The position numbers and the translations under genes are program-made. The notes under the pieces are model-generated. The model saw only the letters and a list, made by a program, of their open reading frames with translations. It was not told where the DNA came from and did no database searches. A DNA stretch of 64,000 nucleotides from Guptibacillus hwajinpoensis (GTDB taxonomy: Bacteria > Bacillota > Bacilli > Bacillales > Guptibacillaceae). This document shows, in pieces, positions 62,222 to 64,000 of this stretch. The stretch covers positions 744,001 through 808,000 of the forward strand of contig NZ_SWFM01000001.1 of the NCBI RefSeq assembly GCF_005144865.1, read 5' to 3'. Position 1 is the stretch's first letter; every line of letters starts with the position of its first letter.

Positions 62222-63082
62222 TTATTCCTCAATATCAAGATCTGGTTTAACAGAAACATTAGCTCCATTAAAGAACTTCTCCGATAATTCTTTAAGAGTT
62301 CCGTCATCCTTCATTTCTTTCAGCGTTTCGTTCACTTTGCTTTCTAGCTCACCGCTGTCTTTCTTCATTACTATCGCTTGATCATTTGGATAATACTGAA
62401 TGTCAGGGTGAATTGTTATATTCAAATCAGAAAATGCAGCAAGTGCCAGGGTTTGAAGGTAATAATCATTCAAGATAATGTCTGTACGACCATTGGATAC
62501 ATCTCGTAAATATTGCTCATTTGTCGCATTATCGTAAATCACTTCTTCTGCACCATTCTCACGAGCAACTTCCATATAAATGGTTGTCGATGCACCCGCT
62601 GCCTTTTTGCCTTCGAGATCATCTAGTGACTTAATACCAGATAGATCATCTTTTCTGACAATAGCTGTGCCATATGAATATTTAATTGGTTCAGAGAACG
62701 TAAACTTCTCTTTTCTTTCATCAGTAATCGTAATATCATTCGCAGCAAGATCAACTTTACCGGAGTTAATACTAGTTAACATTCCATCAAAGCCCATTTC
62801 CTCAAATTCGATTTCAAGATCAAGACGTTTTGCCATCTCTTTTACGACTTCTACTTCATAACCAGTTACCTGATCAGAATCCTCTTCGTAATAAGAAGTA
62901 GGATATAGCGTTCCAGATGTTGCAACAACAAGCTTACCTTCTTCCTGAATCTGTTCCCAGGCAGTTGGCTCTTTATCAGCTGTTTGATCACCATCATTAC
63001 TACCGTTTGAACAAGCGCTTATAACGAAAACAACGAGTCCCATCAACAAGACAGGAGCTAATCGCTTAATTAAATTAGTCAA
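62222..63082 (-). CDS. Amino-acid ABC transporter substrate-binding lipoprotein (TcyA-like)
   Basis: A 286-residue family-3 solute-binding protein. Lipobox ISAC (Cys24); then GKLVVATSGTLYPTSYYEE, ITGYEVEVV-type segment, EEMGFDGMLTSINSGKVDL and ANDITITDERKEKFTFSEP, the standard signature of polar amino-acid binders. Cystine specificity is possible from overall likeness but unproven. ATG with AGGAGAG upstream. It is the first gene of a two-gene unit with the permease. Confidence 0.87.
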   Translation of the reverse strand: MTNLIKRLAPVLLMGLVVFVISACSNGSNDGDQTADKEPTAWEQIQEEGKLVVATSGTLYPTSYYEEDSDQVTGYEVEVVKEMAKRLDLEIEFEEMGFDGMLTSINSGKVDLAANDITITDERKEKFTFSEPIKYSYGTAIVRKDDLSGIKSLDDLEGKKAAGASTTIYMEVARENGAEEVIYDNATNEQYLRDVSNGRTDIILNDYYLQTLALAAFSDLNITIHPDIQYYPNDQAIVMKKDSGELESKVNETLKEMKDDGTLKELSEKFFNGANVSVKPDLDIEE

Positions 63083-63198
63083 TTATTTCACTCTCCTTTA
63101 ATCTAGTAAACAGTAAAAACATATCACTATGTTACAGTCTATTGCAACCATTACAGCATATCGAAACAAAGACACACTATTCCCATTTTTCCAAACAT

Positions 63199-63304
63199 TC
63201 GCTAGTCCCGCAGGAGTCGATCACCTTCCGCTCCAATCAGCCAAGTTTAATTCTTTATACAAAATTTCTTTTAAAAGCAACAATCTTTAAGAATAGAGCC
63301 TTTT
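63199..63304 (+). repeat. Partial copy of the nested element (right third of core plus right arm)
   Basis: Starts inside the core (CGCTAGTCCCGCAGGAGTCGA), continues through the TTCCGCTCCA junction and the AAAAGCAACAATCTTTAAG right arm to AGAGCCTTTTC. The left side is missing. Confidence 0.7.
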
Positions 63305-63315
63305 CAAAAAAAAAA

Positions 63316-63340
63316 AAACACTCCCATTGTAAGGAGTGCT
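63316..63340 (-). terminator. Terminator of the 81-aa gene
   Basis: On the minus strand CACTCC (63337-63332) pairs with GGAGTG (63323-63318), followed by a run of more than ten T. Confidence 0.75.
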
Positions 63341-63584
63341 AAAACTGTTCGTCGATTTTCTGATGAAGATAAGCGGTTGCCTGATCAAGGTATTTAATCG
63401 CTTCACCTGGAAATTTATCAATATCTTTTGCTCGCTTCACGTGACCATATAAAACAAGATCTTGCGAATTCATGATGATATCGAGTACTTCCCTTCCAAC
63501 CTCTTCCTTCTTTTCATCCATATGAATTGCTGTTTTGTATTCACGTACAACTTCTGTTAGAATTTGTAGTCTTTGTAAATCCAT
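63339..63584 (-). CDS. Small helical protein (81 aa), unknown
   Basis: An 81-residue, charged, all-helical-looking protein beginning MDLQRLQILTEVVREYKTAIHMDEKK, with no membrane segment or Cys. Family not recognised. It begins 14 nt after an AAAAGGGATGAGCG region with a GATGAG-type weak ribosome binding site and ends in a clear terminator. It lies downstream of the LTA-synthase-like gene on the same strand. Confidence 0.65.
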   Translation of the reverse strand: MDLQRLQILTEVVREYKTAIHMDEKKEEVGREVLDIIMNSQDLVLYGHVKRAKDIDKFPGEAIKYLDQATAYLHQKIDEQF

Positions 63585-63655
63585 CTTCGCTCATCCCTTT
63601 TTATCAAGAGTTCATTTTCAAGCGTACCATGAAAATTAAAGAATGAACACTAAAG

Positions 63656-64000
63656 CTATTTAACAAACCGAAGCAAGTCACCATATATAACTTTATCTGA
63701 ATAATCAAGTTCGTTTTGAACTTTTCCGAAATATTTACTGCATTTGTTACGATTTGTTTTGGCTCCTGTTTCCTTGTTATAACAAGTATTCTTTGTATAA
63801 ATTAGACCTTTTGTTACAAAGCTTCCATCTCGGAAGATTACAAAGTCTTTCCTTTCCGACGACAATAAGCTATTACCAAAATTCAGGCTTGTATTCTCTT
63901 TCACACCAAGCAACTCAAGAATAGTTGGTTTTAAGTCAACTTGACCACCTACTGTTTCAAACACTTTTCCTTCCTCTCCAGGAATATGGATAATGAGTGG
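63656..64000 (-). CDS. C-terminal part of a lipoteichoic acid synthase-like sulfatase-fold protein (partial)
   Basis: The frame enters at the right edge and ends at 63656, giving the last 114 residues. PLIIHIPG followed by ETVGGQVDLKPTILELLGV is the closing segment of the LtaS/sulfatase fold, which transfers glycerol phosphate to build lipoteichoic acid outside the membrane. The catalytic Thr and metal sites are outside the window. The tail after the fold has two Cys (NTCYNKETG, NKCSKYFG), unusual for an extracellular segment and possibly a disulfide. Confidence 0.82.
   Translation of the reverse strand, partial: PLIIHIPGEEGKVFETVGGQVDLKPTILELLGVKENTSLNFGNSLLSSERKDFVIFRDGSFVTKGLIYTKNTCYNKETGAKTNRNKCSKYFGKVQNELDYSDKVIYGDLLRFVK

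Overview
The window reads as chromosomal DNA of a low-GC, endospore-forming Gram-positive rod of the Bacillaceae. Supporting signs are the cotJABC spore-coat operon, a Spo0E-type phosphatase gene, AddAB instead of RecBCD, a YkoEDC/TenA thiamine-precursor operon under a TPP riboswitch, a maltodextrin cluster with a LacI/MalR-type repressor, yisK and yisL homologues, AGGAGG-type ribosome binding sites, and frequent TTG/GTG starts. I cannot name the species. I see no rRNA, tRNA, prophage, transposase or CRISPR array.

Layout. 0-2.4 kb: the end of an unknown gene, an SGNH-fold protein with altered catalytic residues, a Dph6-type ATP pyrophosphatase, a GNAT acetyltransferase and a small Nfu-N protein. 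2.4-4.7 kb: a YitT membrane protein, a DegV fatty-acid-binding protein and a 43-residue protein. 4.7-8.45 kb: tenA-ykoE-ykoD-ykoC on the minus strand behind a TPP riboswitch that ends in a terminator. 8.5-13.4 kb: an orphan histidine kinase, a general-stress-type dehydrogenase, and an NHEJ locus (ku plus a LigD split into separate ligase and polymerase genes). 13.4-20.6 kb: a maltodextrin regulon (LacI-type regulator, mdxG, mdxF, mdxE and a divergent GH13 enzyme) with three near-identical operators in the divergent region. 20.6-22.6 kb: P-II/ammonium transporter pair behind two exact GlnR/TnrA boxes.

23.3-31.2 kb: an AsnO-like asparagine synthase, a methyltransferase/FAD-monooxygenase pair, a FIST-PAS-GGDEF-EAL protein and YisL. 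31.4-37 kb: ornithine aminotransferase, a succinate-semialdehyde-type dehydrogenase, YisK, and a YknW/YknX-like pair without its ABC subunits. 37-48.9 kb: the repair block addB-addA-sbcD-sbcC. 49-50.5 kb: cotJA-cotJB-cotJC, the last apparently starting at ATT. 51-56.4 kb: small membrane, FMN-binding and lipoprotein genes, a SulP anion transporter, and a newly seen 46-residue ORF with a cre over its promoter. 56.5-64 kb: a multi-PAS kinase with a nearby overlooked Spo0E-like gene, a GNAT, an HD hydrolase, a SurA-N lipoprotein, an amino-acid ABC binding protein and permease without ATPase, and the end of an LTA-synthase-like protein.

The most unusual content is in the gaps. One intergenic family consists of a roughly 120-bp AT-rich element that occurs either empty or interrupted by a GC-rich, inverted-ended core of about 99 bp flanked by 10-bp direct repeats. 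This looks like a nested miniature mobile element with its empty sites preserved in the same window. A second family is made of roughly 120-bp units, each a long imperfect hairpin, arranged in arrays of three and five-and-a-half. Arm sequences differ between units but change in a compensatory way. One array supplies the last codons and stop of the ammonium transporter gene.
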